Source: a virus
DNA length: 23,082 nucleotides
Strand: one strand, 5' to 3'
Virus record (IMG/VR): IMGVR_UViG_3300030108_003905
Span: 21,750-44,831 of that record
Positions 14,213 through 20,258 of the stretch are shown here, piece by piece; position 1 is the first letter of the stretch, and every line of letters begins with the position of its first letter. The notes beneath the pieces were generated by a model. That model saw nothing but the letters and a program-made list of their open reading frames with translations. It did not search any database and was not told the DNA's origin. A program made the translations under genes and the position numbers.

Positions 14213-15114
14213 TCAATCATCTCCTTCATCTTGTTGTAAATGTCATTCATTACTTCATGCCAGTCTTTGCTCGCTTGGTGTATAGTTTCGTGTGCATTTG
14301 TATATCGGATAGCCAACTCAGGTAACTGCGACCGAAGGTCGTCATCAGTAATCTTGGATGCCATCTCCATTATCTCGTTAGAGAGAGCAGGCCAGTCAGG
14401 GTCGATGAGGTCACCAGCCTTGTACTCCTTGTCCAGTTTCTTGTATTCCCAACGGTCAGGGTCGGACACGATGTATCGTGTACAGTACGATAAGCCGAAC
14501 GACCATGCACCATGTGAACTGGCTGTGCTACCACACCGATACGCGTCAAATGTTTTGAGTGCGCCCTCACGAATCTCGTCTTTCGACAGCACTCGCTTAG
14601 CGTTCTTCTCTTCATCTTCGACTTGACGCACAATCTTTCCAAGATGTTGTTGCTGTTCTTGAAATGCCTTTTCGTCCTTGAATGCGGTGCGCTTGTTCCA
14701 GTGTTCCTCAACGACTGCTTGCCACTCCTCCATCCTTTTACGCGTGATGTTGAATTGGTTCCACCGAATCGTTGATGTGATGCCACGGTAGTTGCCGCCA
14801 TATCGTTGGTAGCGTGTGTACGGCACGTTCAGTCTCACGTACTGTATATCACGACTGTAACCACGTGAGTTCTTTGATGAGAAAGCGTATTTCCTTCGGT
14901 GTTCCCTGAGCCAAGCCATGCTTGACCAGACTTCTTCCTCACTCATTTGTTCGCTGAGTTGTCTCATCGATGCCACTCGCCATATCTCACGGTCGGTCCT
15001 GTAGTTCACATAACGACCTTTGAGAATCGAGAGTAATTTGTTCACGCTGGGTGGCACATCCGTCCACCCAATCTTGCTCGTTTGTTCTTTCCATTCTGTC
15101 TTTGTTTCTGTCAT
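14209..15114 (-). CDS. Hypothetical protein (301 aa)
   Basis: Not recognised. The N-terminus (WTDVPPSVNKLLSILKGRYVNYRTDREIW) could fold as a small helical domain. The middle is rich in Arg/Tyr (YTRYQRYGGNYRGITSTIRW), the 150-180 segment is a charged helix, and a Cys/aromatic stretch follows (FDAYRCGSTASSHGAWSFGLSYC). The C-terminal 60 residues are helical (NEIMEMASKITDDDL, MNDIYNKMKEMIE). It starts directly after the upstream stop (TGA ATG). Soluble, no signal peptide. Confidence 0.8.
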   Translation of the reverse strand: MTETKTEWKEQTSKIGWTDVPPSVNKLLSILKGRYVNYRTDREIWRVASMRQLSEQMSEEEVWSSMAWLREHRRKYAFSSKNSRGYSRDIQYVRLNVPYTRYQRYGGNYRGITSTIRWNQFNITRKRMEEWQAVVEEHWNKRTAFKDEKAFQEQQQHLGKIVRQVEDEEKNAKRVLSKDEIREGALKTFDAYRCGSTASSHGAWSFGLSYCTRYIVSDPDRWEYKKLDKEYKAGDLIDPDWPALSNEIMEMASKITDDDLRSQLPELAIRYTNAHETIHQASKDWHEVMNDIYNKMKEMIE

Positions 15115-15345
15115 TCAATCATCTCCCAATACCATTCGCTTCGTTACCTCTCGGTCACCGAGTACCCAACGGAGTGCATAGGTCGCACCCTGCAACCCCT
15201 TGTAGTTCCTCATGTGATGCGCTCGTTCCTTCGTTGAGAGGTCTCTATCGAAGGACGCTTCTTTGCGTCGTTCACGTTCTTGTTCGACGCGTTCAAGCAG
15301 GGCTTCTATCTCAGTCCATGTTCGTTCGTATGTGAATCCAATCAT
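15115..15345 (-). CDS. Hypothetical helical protein (76 aa)
   Basis: Begins MIGFTYERTWTEIEALLERVEQERERR; a long charged helix, then a second (DLSTKERAHHMRNYKGLQGATYALRWVLGD). This resembles small helical phage proteins that count off 'LxxxRxxxYxxAL', but no family is claimed. The start at 15345 overlaps the upstream stop as ATGA with AGGAG 8 nt before it; a longer frame to 15393 lies inside the upstream gene. Confidence 0.75.
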   Translation of the reverse strand: MIGFTYERTWTEIEALLERVEQERERRKEASFDRDLSTKERAHHMRNYKGLQGATYALRWVLGDREVTKRMVLGDD

Positions 15346-15485
15346 ATGTACAACTCCTGTAGTTCCTCCATCTTGCTCAGGAAAATAGAGCAAGCGAGGT
15401 GTTGATATTCAAGTGGGCGACTGCCCACTGGGACAGCGATGCCCCATATGTCTTCACCGCAGTGTGTGCATTTGTATGCTGCCAT
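15342..15485 (-). CDS. Small zinc-finger protein (47 aa)
   Basis: A complete frame, MAAYKCTHCGEDIWGIAVPVG..., ending MEELQELYI. CTHC at 6-9 with H29 and C32 gives a probable CCHC zinc site, and the C-terminal residues form a helix. The start shares bases with the upstream stop (TGATGG); the stop overlaps the next start as ATGA. Function unknown. Confidence 0.74.
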   Translation of the reverse strand: MAAYKCTHCGEDIWGIAVPVGSRPLEYQHLACSIFLSKMEELQELYI

Positions 15486-15649
15486 CAGTAATCACCACCC
15501 TCGTCAAGTATCTTGCAAGCCTTCTCGATGTAGATGATGGCCAACCTCAAGTCATCAATGATGATGCTCGGTGCACCTACACTCTTACTCTCCATGAGAT
15601 AAGTGTGCAGTTCAGCCAAGACATAATCAATCGCTTCGTTGAAGTCCAT
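15485..15649 (-). CDS. Small helical protein (54 aa)
   Basis: A complete frame, MDFNEAIDYVLAELHTYLME..., ending LDEGGDY. Predicted two-helix hairpin (residues 2-22 and 30-48, LRLAIIYIEKACKIL) with an acidic, hydrophobic-patterned surface, possibly an oligomerisation module. It is joined to both neighbours by TGATG. Not recognised. Confidence 0.73.
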   Translation of the reverse strand: MDFNEAIDYVLAELHTYLMESKSVGAPSIIIDDLRLAIIYIEKACKILDEGGDY

Positions 15650-16005
15650 CAGAGCCACTCCTGTTTGATAGCGTAGCCACCTGCTGAATCAGGCTCACCG
15701 TTGCGATAACCATGTGGTTCAGGTGTACCGTCAGGCCAAAGGACTTGACCAAGACTGTAAATGAGATGGAAGCCCACGTCCATACCACATCCTCCAACCT
15801 TGATGGCACAGTATCGGTCACTGTACTTCCAGTCCAGTGCCTTCGCCACAAGATAAGTGAAGTCGTAGGGATAGTCGTCTTTGATTTGACGCACCTTGAT
15901 GAAGCGGGTCATGCCCGACTTCGTGACGTGTTCCAGTTGTGTGTAAAGTGTGTCGTTGGGTTTGATTTCTTCTCTTAGTTTCTCTATTGCTTCTTCTCTG
16001 TTCAT
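15649..16005 (-). CDS. Conserved phage protein with HVTKSGMTRFI and GGCGMDVGFH motifs
   Basis: A 118-residue protein of a family widespread in tailed viruses. 'HVTKSGMTRFIKV' (26-38) and 'KVGGCGMDVGFHLIYSLG' (69-86) are the recognisable blocks, with a helical N-terminus (REEAIEKLREEI) before them. I know the motif combination from many phage genomes but no assigned function. The start at 16005 is the second ATG of GGAGGAATGAACATG; the frame open to 16071 overlaps the upstream gene. Confidence 0.8.
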   Translation of the reverse strand: MNREEAIEKLREEIKPNDTLYTQLEHVTKSGMTRFIKVRQIKDDYPYDFTYLVAKALDWKYSDRYCAIKVGGCGMDVGFHLIYSLGQVLWPDGTPEPHGYRNGEPDSAGGYAIKQEWL

Positions 16006-16007
16006 GT

Positions 16008-16208
16008 TCATTCCTCCGTTAGTTTGTTGAGCATTTCTACGATGCGTGTTCTCCATCGGTCGTCGCACCACGTTGCGAGTTCAAAGATGAGTTCCTCATC
16101 GTATTCGTCTTTGTAGTATTCGCTCATCACATCCTTGAACTTCTCTTCTAAGGACAAGTCATAACCAATCATGTGCATCATCAAGTCAAACATTGCTTCG
16201 CTTACCAT
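16008..16208 (-). CDS. Hypothetical acidic helical protein (66 aa)
   Basis: Begins MVSEAMFDLMMHMIGYDLSLEEKF; Met-rich and acidic with several helices (FKDVMSEYYKDEYDEELIFELATW). ATGs at 16214 and 16208 compete; GGGAGG is 7 nt before the second, so 16208 is chosen. The stop is followed 2 nt later by the next start in a standard junction box. Not recognised. Confidence 0.73.
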   Translation of the reverse strand: MVSEAMFDLMMHMIGYDLSLEEKFKDVMSEYYKDEYDEELIFELATWCDDRWRTRIVEMLNKLTEE

Positions 16209-16210
16209 TC

Positions 16211-16276
16211 TCATGCCTCCCAGTATTCTTCGTAGATGTATTCCTCAGTCTCGATTCTGATTTTCAGTTCGCTCAT
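16211..16276 (-). CDS. Micro-protein (21 aa)
   Basis: A 21-residue frame, MSELKIRIETEEYIYEEYW followed by EA. It has a proper junction box on both sides (GAGAGGAATGAACATG before, GGGAGGCATGA at its end), exactly fills the gap between its neighbours, and overlaps the next start region. The sequence is strand-forming then acidic. Its reality rests on the junctions; it could also be a translational coupler rather than a functional protein. Confidence 0.6.
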   Translation of the reverse strand: MSELKIRIETEEYIYEEYWEA

Positions 16277-16278
16277 GT

Positions 16279-16842
16279 TCATTCCTCTCGCTTGGTAAGG
16301 TTCTTGATAACACCGAAGCACTCGTCGAAGGCTCCGCAAATTCGTTCCATGCGACCATCTAATTCGATGATAGCATCAACGAGACTCTCGTTGTCGATGA
16401 CATACTTGTCGTAGTCGAACTCAAAGTTGTCCAGTGTGTAATCCATAATCTCACTCTCGTTCCTGTCCCACAATAGTTCAGCGACCTTGCGATGCACGTC
16501 GTTTTGGAGCAACTTGTTGACGAGTTTATCCTCGATGTTGTCCATCTCCATGCGTTCCTCAAGTTCGTAAGCGACATCTTGAAGGTCAAGTTCTCCAGCG
16601 ACGTCGCATGCATCCATGTTGTATGCAACATCATGAACATCGATGTGGTTAGCCAAGTCGTACAAGTCAATGTTGTCAGCGACGTGTGACAACGCTTCGT
16701 CTATGTCGAAGTACTTGCTCAACTCTTGTACAAGGTCAGGCACCTCGCTCAACTTCTCCGAGAGTTGGTCGTAGTCAATACCGTCCATTAGGCGGTCGTC
16801 AATCTGTGCGTTTACAATTTTCTTAATCCAGTTTCGTATCAT
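16279..16842 (-). CDS. Protein with tandem 9-residue (I/L/M)DxxD(V/L)Axx repeats
   Basis: A 187-residue, very acidic protein. Residues 47-93 contain consecutive repeats: IDEALSHVADN, IDLYDLANH, IDVHDVAYN, MDACDVAGE, LDLQDVAYE, giving a strict 9-residue period that could form a short solenoid or helical ladder. The N-terminus is a basic helix (MIRNWIKKIVNAQ). A further acidic region and a helix follow. The start at 16842 follows GGAGGAATAAACATG. Function unknown. Confidence 0.78.
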   Translation of the reverse strand: MIRNWIKKIVNAQIDDRLMDGIDYDQLSEKLSEVPDLVQELSKYFDIDEALSHVADNIDLYDLANHIDVHDVAYNMDACDVAGELDLQDVAYELEERMEMDNIEDKLVNKLLQNDVHRKVAELLWDRNESEIMDYTLDNFEFDYDKYVIDNESLVDAIIELDGRMERICGAFDECFGVIKNLTKREE

Positions 16843-16844
16843 GT

Positions 16845-17273
16845 TTATTCCTCCTCAGTGTAACACTCAGGGAATTGTTCTCGTCGGGTTGCTTCGATGG
16901 CATCCCACTTGGCTTGCAGTTCAGGGCTTGCGGTCTTGTCGATGTTTGCATACATCCACAGTGTACCGTACTCCGTAAGGTATAGTTCCATTGTCGGGAT
17001 GGCCGAGGTGAAGTTACCAAGACTGAGTGTGTCTTCGACTTGACCACCCATGCGGTCCCACGTTTTCTTGATGAGTTCCTTTGCCTTGGTCATGCTGAGT
17101 TCAACACACGCAAGGTCACCGCTTGTGCAAACGGTAATCTTCGCAGGGTCTCCTCGTCGATGCGAGGGAACTGATTCATCATTCGACCTGTCCTTGTGTA
17201 GTTGGACAAGGTAAGTCAGTCGGTTCAGTGTATCGGCTTTCGTTAGTTCTGTGTATCTGTGTTCGTCTTTCAT
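16845..17273 (-). CDS. Hypothetical protein (142 aa)
   Basis: Not recognised. It begins MKDEHRYTELTKADTLNRL; a helical N-terminus, a basic loop (SVPSHRRGDPAK), then strand-rich sequence (KITVCTSGDLACVEL, ELYLTEYGTLWMYANID), a small alpha/beta fold. The start at 17273 follows GGAGGAATAAACATG, and the gene ends with the same box. Confidence 0.77.
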   Translation of the reverse strand: MKDEHRYTELTKADTLNRLTYLVQLHKDRSNDESVPSHRRGDPAKITVCTSGDLACVELSMTKAKELIKKTWDRMGGQVEDTLSLGNFTSAIPTMELYLTEYGTLWMYANIDKTASPELQAKWDAIEATRREQFPECYTEEE

Positions 17274-17275
17274 GT

Positions 17276-17413
17276 TTATTCCTCCATTGGGTTGTCGTTC
17301 TCACGCATCACTTCTTCGATGATGGGTGTCAAATCAGCACAAGGGTTTCCCCCTCGCATCAGATTTCGTATCATTGCTTTGTCAATTTCTTTCGTTGTAG
17401 GTTTTCTGTACAT
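17276..17413 (-). CDS. Small hypothetical protein (45 aa), first gene after promoter B
   Basis: A complete frame, MYRKPTTKEIDKAMIRNLMR..., ending ENDNPMEE; basic first half, acidic second half. An in-frame ATG at 17440 would add nine residues, but it precedes the GGAGGA box and lies at or upstream of the transcription start expected from promoter B, so 17413 (GGAGGAATAACGATG) is preferred. It leads the middle transcription unit. Confidence 0.7.
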   Translation of the reverse strand: MYRKPTTKEIDKAMIRNLMRGGNPCADLTPIIEEVMRENDNPMEE

Positions 17414-17436
17414 CGTTATTCCTCCTTTGGGTTGTT

Positions 17437-17592
17437 TCATTCTTCTCTTTCTTGCTTCTTTAAATAGGGCAATCCATTTTCGTTGTTCTCGTGTGTAGTT
17501 TTGTCCTCAAGGATGAGGATGAGTTCGCTTGTGCCATCAGCAAATGTGATGAGCATGTGTGGTGTTGCTTGTCCGTGTCGTGTTTGTATCAT
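17437..17592 (-). CDS. Small hypothetical protein (51 aa) whose 3' end contains promoter B
   Basis: Begins MIQTRHGQATPHMLITFADG; two strands (HMLITFADGTSELILILED), then a polar tail ending GLPYLKKQEREE. The last 13 codons contain the TATTTAAAG element used as promoter B, so coding and promoter sequence overlap. A longer frame to 17712 conflicts with the zinc-finger frame upstream; the ATG at 17592 overlaps that gene's stop as ATGA and is preferred. Function unknown. Confidence 0.68.
   Translation of the reverse strand: MIQTRHGQATPHMLITFADGTSELILILEDKTTHENNENGLPYLKKQEREE
17446..17471 (-). promoter_or_regulatory. Candidate promoter B (TATTTAAAG TATA-like element)
   Basis: On the minus strand TGCCCTATTTAAAGAAG is followed by CAAGAAAGA, matching promoter A over 26 nt with one mismatch. 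The TATA centre (about 17462) lies roughly 49 nt before the start at 17413, leaving a leader of about 20-25 nt, if transcription starts 25-27 nt downstream as in archaea. It lies inside the end of the preceding gene. Promoter function is inferred. Confidence 0.55.
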
Positions 17593-17735
17593 CTGTTCAC
17601 CCCATAGCCCAAGCCGACTGGCTTTTCGTGTGTGATTTGACAGTGCTTGCAGGTGTAGTAACTCCAAACATTTGGAGGACTCAACGCTGTTGTGAATCGA
17701 TGGCATCGACATTGGTCATCTTCTCCGCTTGTCAT
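17589..17735 (-). CDS. Small zinc-finger protein (48 aa)
   Basis: A complete frame, MTSGEDDQCRCHRFTTALSP..., ending GLGYGVNR. C9, C11, H12 and CKHC at 29-32 with H36 form a likely zinc site; 'NVWSYYTCKHC' resembles the beta hairpin of a zinc ribbon. It occupies a different frame from a longer open frame on the same strand; the cysteine pattern and ATGA junctions on both sides favour this one. Confidence 0.72.
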   Translation of the reverse strand: MTSGEDDQCRCHRFTTALSPPNVWSYYTCKHCQITHEKPVGLGYGVNR

Positions 17736-17878
17736 TGTCTCACTTCCCTTCCGTCGTCGTGCAAGTGCTTACCGCACTCGCCACACTTTTTGTAGTAACA
17801 GATGTAAAAGTGTACGCAGTCTTTGCAGTTCTCTTTCATCTCTTTGTGTAAAATATCATAGTGGTCGTCTTCAATCAT
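17732..17878 (-). CDS. Small Cys-rich zinc-ribbon protein (48 aa)
   Basis: A complete frame, MIEDDHYDILHKEMKENCKDC..., ending DDGREVRQ. CKDC (18-21), C27, CGEC (32-35) and H38/H40 give enough ligands for one or two zinc ions. It overlaps the gene upstream by 8 nt (ATGATTGA) and the next by 4 nt. Function unknown. Confidence 0.73.
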   Translation of the reverse strand: MIEDDHYDILHKEMKENCKDCVHFYICYYKKCGECGKHLHDDGREVRQ

Positions 17879-18074
17879 ATTGTTTCATCTCCTTTTCCAA
17901 CTGTGCCCACGGGTCGTCGAAGTCCAAGAAGTATTGCACCCACGAATCGATGTCATCGAGCATCACATTTCTTGGTGCTCCGCCGTGCTGACTGCACATC
18001 ATGTACAGCATGACACTGGTCAGGAATTGTTTGTCTTCAAGTGTATATCCATAAGGGTCAGGCTTGGGTTTCAT
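17871..18074 (-). CDS. Hypothetical acidic protein (67 aa)
   Basis: Begins MKPKPDPYGYTLEDKQFLTS; central helical, Met-rich stretch (SVMLYMMCSQHGG), then an acidic tail (DDIDSWVQYFLDFDDPWAQLEKEM). The same frame stays open to 18377, but that part lies antisense in codon phase to the well-supported 18079-18801 gene and has no ribosome-binding site; the ATG at 18074 follows GGAGATGATACAATG. Not recognised. Confidence 0.73.
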   Translation of the reverse strand: MKPKPDPYGYTLEDKQFLTSVMLYMMCSQHGGAPRNVMLDDIDSWVQYFLDFDDPWAQLEKEMKQYD

Positions 18075-18078
18075 TGTA

Positions 18079-18801
18079 TCATCTCCATGTTGTGTATGTC
18101 CCATCATCGTTAGCAACGAATGAAGTGTAGCCGTTCTCGCCCATGTGTGTGGCGAGGTCTCGTCGTTCCTGAGCACGCTCAGCCTGCTCTTGTTTGTACT
18201 CGTCAGTCTTGGAGTACTCAAGCCAGCGCTCCTCTTCTGCACATATTTCTTCGTGCAGTAATTGTTTGGCTGTCTTGTCAACAGCATCGAACTTGTCGTG
18301 TGTGAAGTGGTCGCCACTGATGTTGGTGATGATGTGGACAACGTGTTGTTTGTTGCGTGCGTAGTCGTACCATTCAAATCGGACTCCTTGTTTTACTTGT
18401 GCGGTTTTGATGTACTCAAGGTTCTTGTTGAACCTTGCGAGTGTTGACTCGTGAACTTTGTGAGCATACTCTTGTTTTTTGCCACCAAAGTCTGTTGCAT
18501 ACCAGCCCTTGCTCGGCATACCGAAGAAGGCGTGTGGCAGATTGCGATAAGCCCTCATGAGTGGCTCTAACTTGTCAATCACCTCGACAGTCATGCAAGC
18601 CTCAGCATAGCGAGGCTCGACTTCCCACTCGTCTCCGTTGTTGTTCCAGTCTTCGGGAGCCTGATTGTGTAGCATCTCGTTCGCCAACTCCTCAATCGCA
18701 GCAGCGATTGATTCAGTCGTGGTAAATAGAAACCGCTTGATGTCAGCGGGTTCGTCGTAGTCATATGTTTCTCTCCGTTGTTTGTATATCATTACAGGCA
18801 T
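18079..18801 (-). CDS. Hypothetical protein (240 aa)
   Basis: Begins MPVMIYKQRRETYDYDEPAD; largely helical and acidic, with aromatic patches (AYRNLPHAFFGMPSKGWYATDFGG), a strand-rich segment (VRFEWYDYARNKQHVVHIITNISG) and a charged C-terminal helix (EERWLEYSKTDEYKQEQAERAQE) before 'GYTSFVANDDGTYTTW'. No recognised domain. The start at 18801 follows GGAGGAATAAACATG; the longer frame to 18933 overlaps the preceding gene. Confidence 0.78.
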   Translation of the reverse strand: MPVMIYKQRRETYDYDEPADIKRFLFTTTESIAAAIEELANEMLHNQAPEDWNNNGDEWEVEPRYAEACMTVEVIDKLEPLMRAYRNLPHAFFGMPSKGWYATDFGGKKQEYAHKVHESTLARFNKNLEYIKTAQVKQGVRFEWYDYARNKQHVVHIITNISGDHFTHDKFDAVDKTAKQLLHEEICAEEERWLEYSKTDEYKQEQAERAQERRDLATHMGENGYTSFVANDDGTYTTWR

Positions 18802-18803
18802 GT

Positions 18804-18971
18804 TTATTCCTCCTTCAATTCCTCTTCGACAATGCGTGCCATCTCGACACCGACTTCGTGTACGAGTGTTTCTTCGTCGTTGTTGTAGTGCTTGCGTAGC
18901 AAGTTCCATACTGCGTCTTGCCAGTAAGGACAAGTCGTATCAATCCCATGAATGTCTTGCCATCGAATCAT
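18804..18971 (-). CDS. Small hypothetical protein (55 aa)
   Basis: A complete frame, MIRWQDIHGIDTTCPYWQDA..., ending EEELKEE. Trp-rich N-terminus, then a helix (VHEVGVEMARIVEEELKEE) that is acidic. It overlaps the preceding gene by ATGA, and its end forms the GGAGGAATAAACATG junction for the next. Not recognised. Confidence 0.72.
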   Translation of the reverse strand: MIRWQDIHGIDTTCPYWQDAVWNLLRKHYNNDEETLVHEVGVEMARIVEEELKEE

Positions 18972-19453
18972 TGGTTCAACTCCCGTGCTAAGTCAGCAGC
19001 GTTCTCACGCTCGGTGATTGATTCAAGTGTATCAAACACCGAAAGGATGGTATCGTTTGAAATGTCATGTCGTTGGAGACGGCGGTACAATTGTTCGGCT
19101 GTGCTTTCACTCACGTGATTGCCACACTTTGTGCAAGTGTAGTGACCTTCGTAGTTGCGGATGAGTGTGACATGTTTGCCATCCTCATCACGCTCCCATT
19201 CAAGCGAGTCCCATCGGTCCCAAAGCACTTGGAAGGTACGGTCAGGTCCAGCAGGCATTTGCTTGAAGCGCTTGTCCATGCGTGGTCCTTCGTGACCATC
19301 GCACCATGTGATTTGCTTGACTGGCTTGAACTTACGACGAGCCTTGACTCGACGTGAAGGCTGTGGCTCAGTCGGCGTCGGGGCATCAGCCCAGTGATTC
19401 CAGTTGGTGTTCGATTGCGTGCTACGTGTTTGTTTGTTCTTGTTTTTCTTCAT
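18968..19453 (-). CDS. Hypothetical basic protein with CTKC zinc knuckle (161 aa)
   Basis: The N-terminal 50 residues are Lys/Arg/Asn/Pro-rich and probably disordered (MKKNKNKQTRSTQSN..., RRVKARRKFKPVKQ), followed by C51/H54 and CTKC (107-110), which could share a zinc ion, and a C-terminal helical region (ISNDTILSVFDTLESITERENAADLAREL). The basic tail plus zinc site suggests nucleic-acid binding. Start at 19453 after GGAGGAATAAACATG. Confidence 0.76.
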   Translation of the reverse strand: MKKNKNKQTRSTQSNTNWNHWADAPTPTEPQPSRRVKARRKFKPVKQITWCDGHEGPRMDKRFKQMPAGPDRTFQVLWDRWDSLEWERDEDGKHVTLIRNYEGHYTCTKCGNHVSESTAEQLYRRLQRHDISNDTILSVFDTLESITERENAADLARELNQ

Positions 19454-19455
19454 GT

Positions 19456-19647
19456 TTATTCCTCCATTGATATTGCGAATTCGATTGAGTTGTGTGTCTC
19501 TATCCACGTGCAAGTGGCACTCCATATGCAAGGGAAGAGAAGGTCATCTAAGTCATCAGCAAGCCAAAGTGTTATGTTATCCGCAACAACTTCGGAACTG
19601 ATTGGGTCGTCTGCTGGCAACCATGAATGTTGTTTGAGTATTAGCAT
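19456..19647 (-). CDS. Small acidic protein (63 aa)
   Basis: Begins MLILKQHSWLPADDPISSEV; strands and acidic helix (VVADNITLWLADDLDDLLF), then two cysteines (CIWSATC). Not recognised. The start at 19647 follows GAGAGGAATAAACATG; the end (ATG GAG GAA TAA) is again a standard junction. Confidence 0.72.
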   Translation of the reverse strand: MLILKQHSWLPADDPISSEVVADNITLWLADDLDDLLFPCIWSATCTWIETHNSIEFAISMEE

Positions 19648-19649
19648 GT

Positions 19650-20027
19650 TTATTCCTCTCCGTTGATTAGTTCTTGTAGGTCTTCTTGGTCACGCTTGTT
19701 GGCGTACTCGTCTGCTGATTGTTTTGCTTTGTGAGCGACTTCAACGTAGTCGGTGTACATAGTGCGAAGCACTTCGGCAGGGTCAGGGTCGTCGGTAGCA
19801 AACAGCGAGCCGAGTGAGTCCTCAGAAGTAGGGCTGATGCCCATGACCTCGCACCAAACGTGGTAGCCATCGACGACTGTTGCACTGTTGCTACCGTACA
19901 CACAGTAGGAGATGATTTTCTTGCACAAGTGCAGGTTGCGATTACCTGATGAGATGCGACCAACTTGACGAGCAAGGTAGATGTAGATGTTCTTTCGGCG
20001 GGCTTCGGTTCTGTCTTGGACTGGCAT
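19650..20027 (-). CDS. Hypothetical protein (125 aa), first gene of the leftward array
   Basis: Begins MPVQDRTEARRKNIYIYLAR; a helical/basic N-terminus, then strands with cysteines (NLHLCKKIISYCVYGSNSATVVDGYHVWC), and an acidic helical C-terminus. Not recognised. The start at 20027 follows GGAGGAACAAATATG, a variant of the junction box, although no gene precedes it; it therefore has its own leader and probably the promoter near 20160. Confidence 0.75.
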   Translation of the reverse strand: MPVQDRTEARRKNIYIYLARQVGRISSGNRNLHLCKKIISYCVYGSNSATVVDGYHVWCEVMGISPTSEDSLGSLFATDDPDPAEVLRTMYTDYVEVAHKAKQSADEYANKRDQEDLQELINGEE

Positions 20028-20052
20028 ATTTGTTCCTCCATTGGCTTGCAGT

Positions 20053-20071
20053 GTCCCGTTTAGGCTGGGAC
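20053..20071 (-). promoter_or_regulatory. Leader hairpin before the 20027 gene
   Basis: Inverted repeat with 5-bp arms GTCCC and GGGAC around a 9-nt loop, in the leader between the AT-rich promoter region and the first gene of the array. A comparable short GC hairpin sits in the DUF932 leader (6943-6960). Function unknown; could mark an operator or protect the 5' end. Confidence 0.35.
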
Positions 20072-20149
20072 AAATCCTCTTTTGCAATGTATACTTCGAT
20101 GGTGTAGTAGTATTCTTGGCTCGTATACAACTTTACTACTTACATATAG

Positions 20150-20170
20150 ATTCTAATAATATATATCTAA
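20150..20170 (-). promoter_or_regulatory. Candidate promoter for the leftward array (AT-rich TATA element)
   Basis: The minus strand reads AGATATATATTATTAG here, the most AT-rich point between 19.6 and 22 kb. It is about 135 nt before the start at 20027, so the leader would be about 110 nt. It does not resemble the TATTTAAAG elements A, B and C, suggesting different control. Confidence 0.4.
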
Positions 20171-20242
20171 GAGTAAGGAGTATTGTAGGAATCGTCACGA
20201 CTTATACATCAGCGATGCATACTTCGGAAAAGTGGATTCGTC

Positions 20243-20258
20243 CCCTATGCGTATAGGG
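20243..20258. repeat. Hairpin CCCTAT-GCGT-ATAGGG
   Basis: Perfect 6-bp inverted repeat with a 4-nt loop. The CCCCTAT arm also begins the hairpin at 20286, 28 nt further on, suggesting a repeated site for one protein or a pair of structured elements. Confidence 0.5.

Noticed and set aside
17593-17712. N-terminal extension of the 17437-17592 gene
   Set aside because: Overlaps the zinc-finger gene 17589-17735, whose cysteine pattern and ATGA junctions are more convincing.
18079-18377. Upstream part of a 168-codon minus-strand frame ending at 17871
   Set aside because: It overlaps the supported 18079-18801 gene in another phase and is Thr/Ser-rich; the downstream ATG at 18074 has a proper leader.
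1-20000. Numerous plus-strand and alternative-frame open reading frames of 60-208 codons, e.g. 1257-1883, 10989-11543 and 2619-3236 (+)
   Set aside because: They lie antisense to minus-strand genes with recognisable families, ribosome-binding sites and exact coupling; they lack their own leaders and have biased composition (Ser/His/Cys/Arg-rich).
19942-20130. Minus-strand frame starting at TTG (YTSQEYYYTIEVYIAKED)
   Set aside because: Non-ATG start, no ribosome-binding site, and it overlaps the better supported 19650-20027 gene; the opening could be coding but evidence is too weak.
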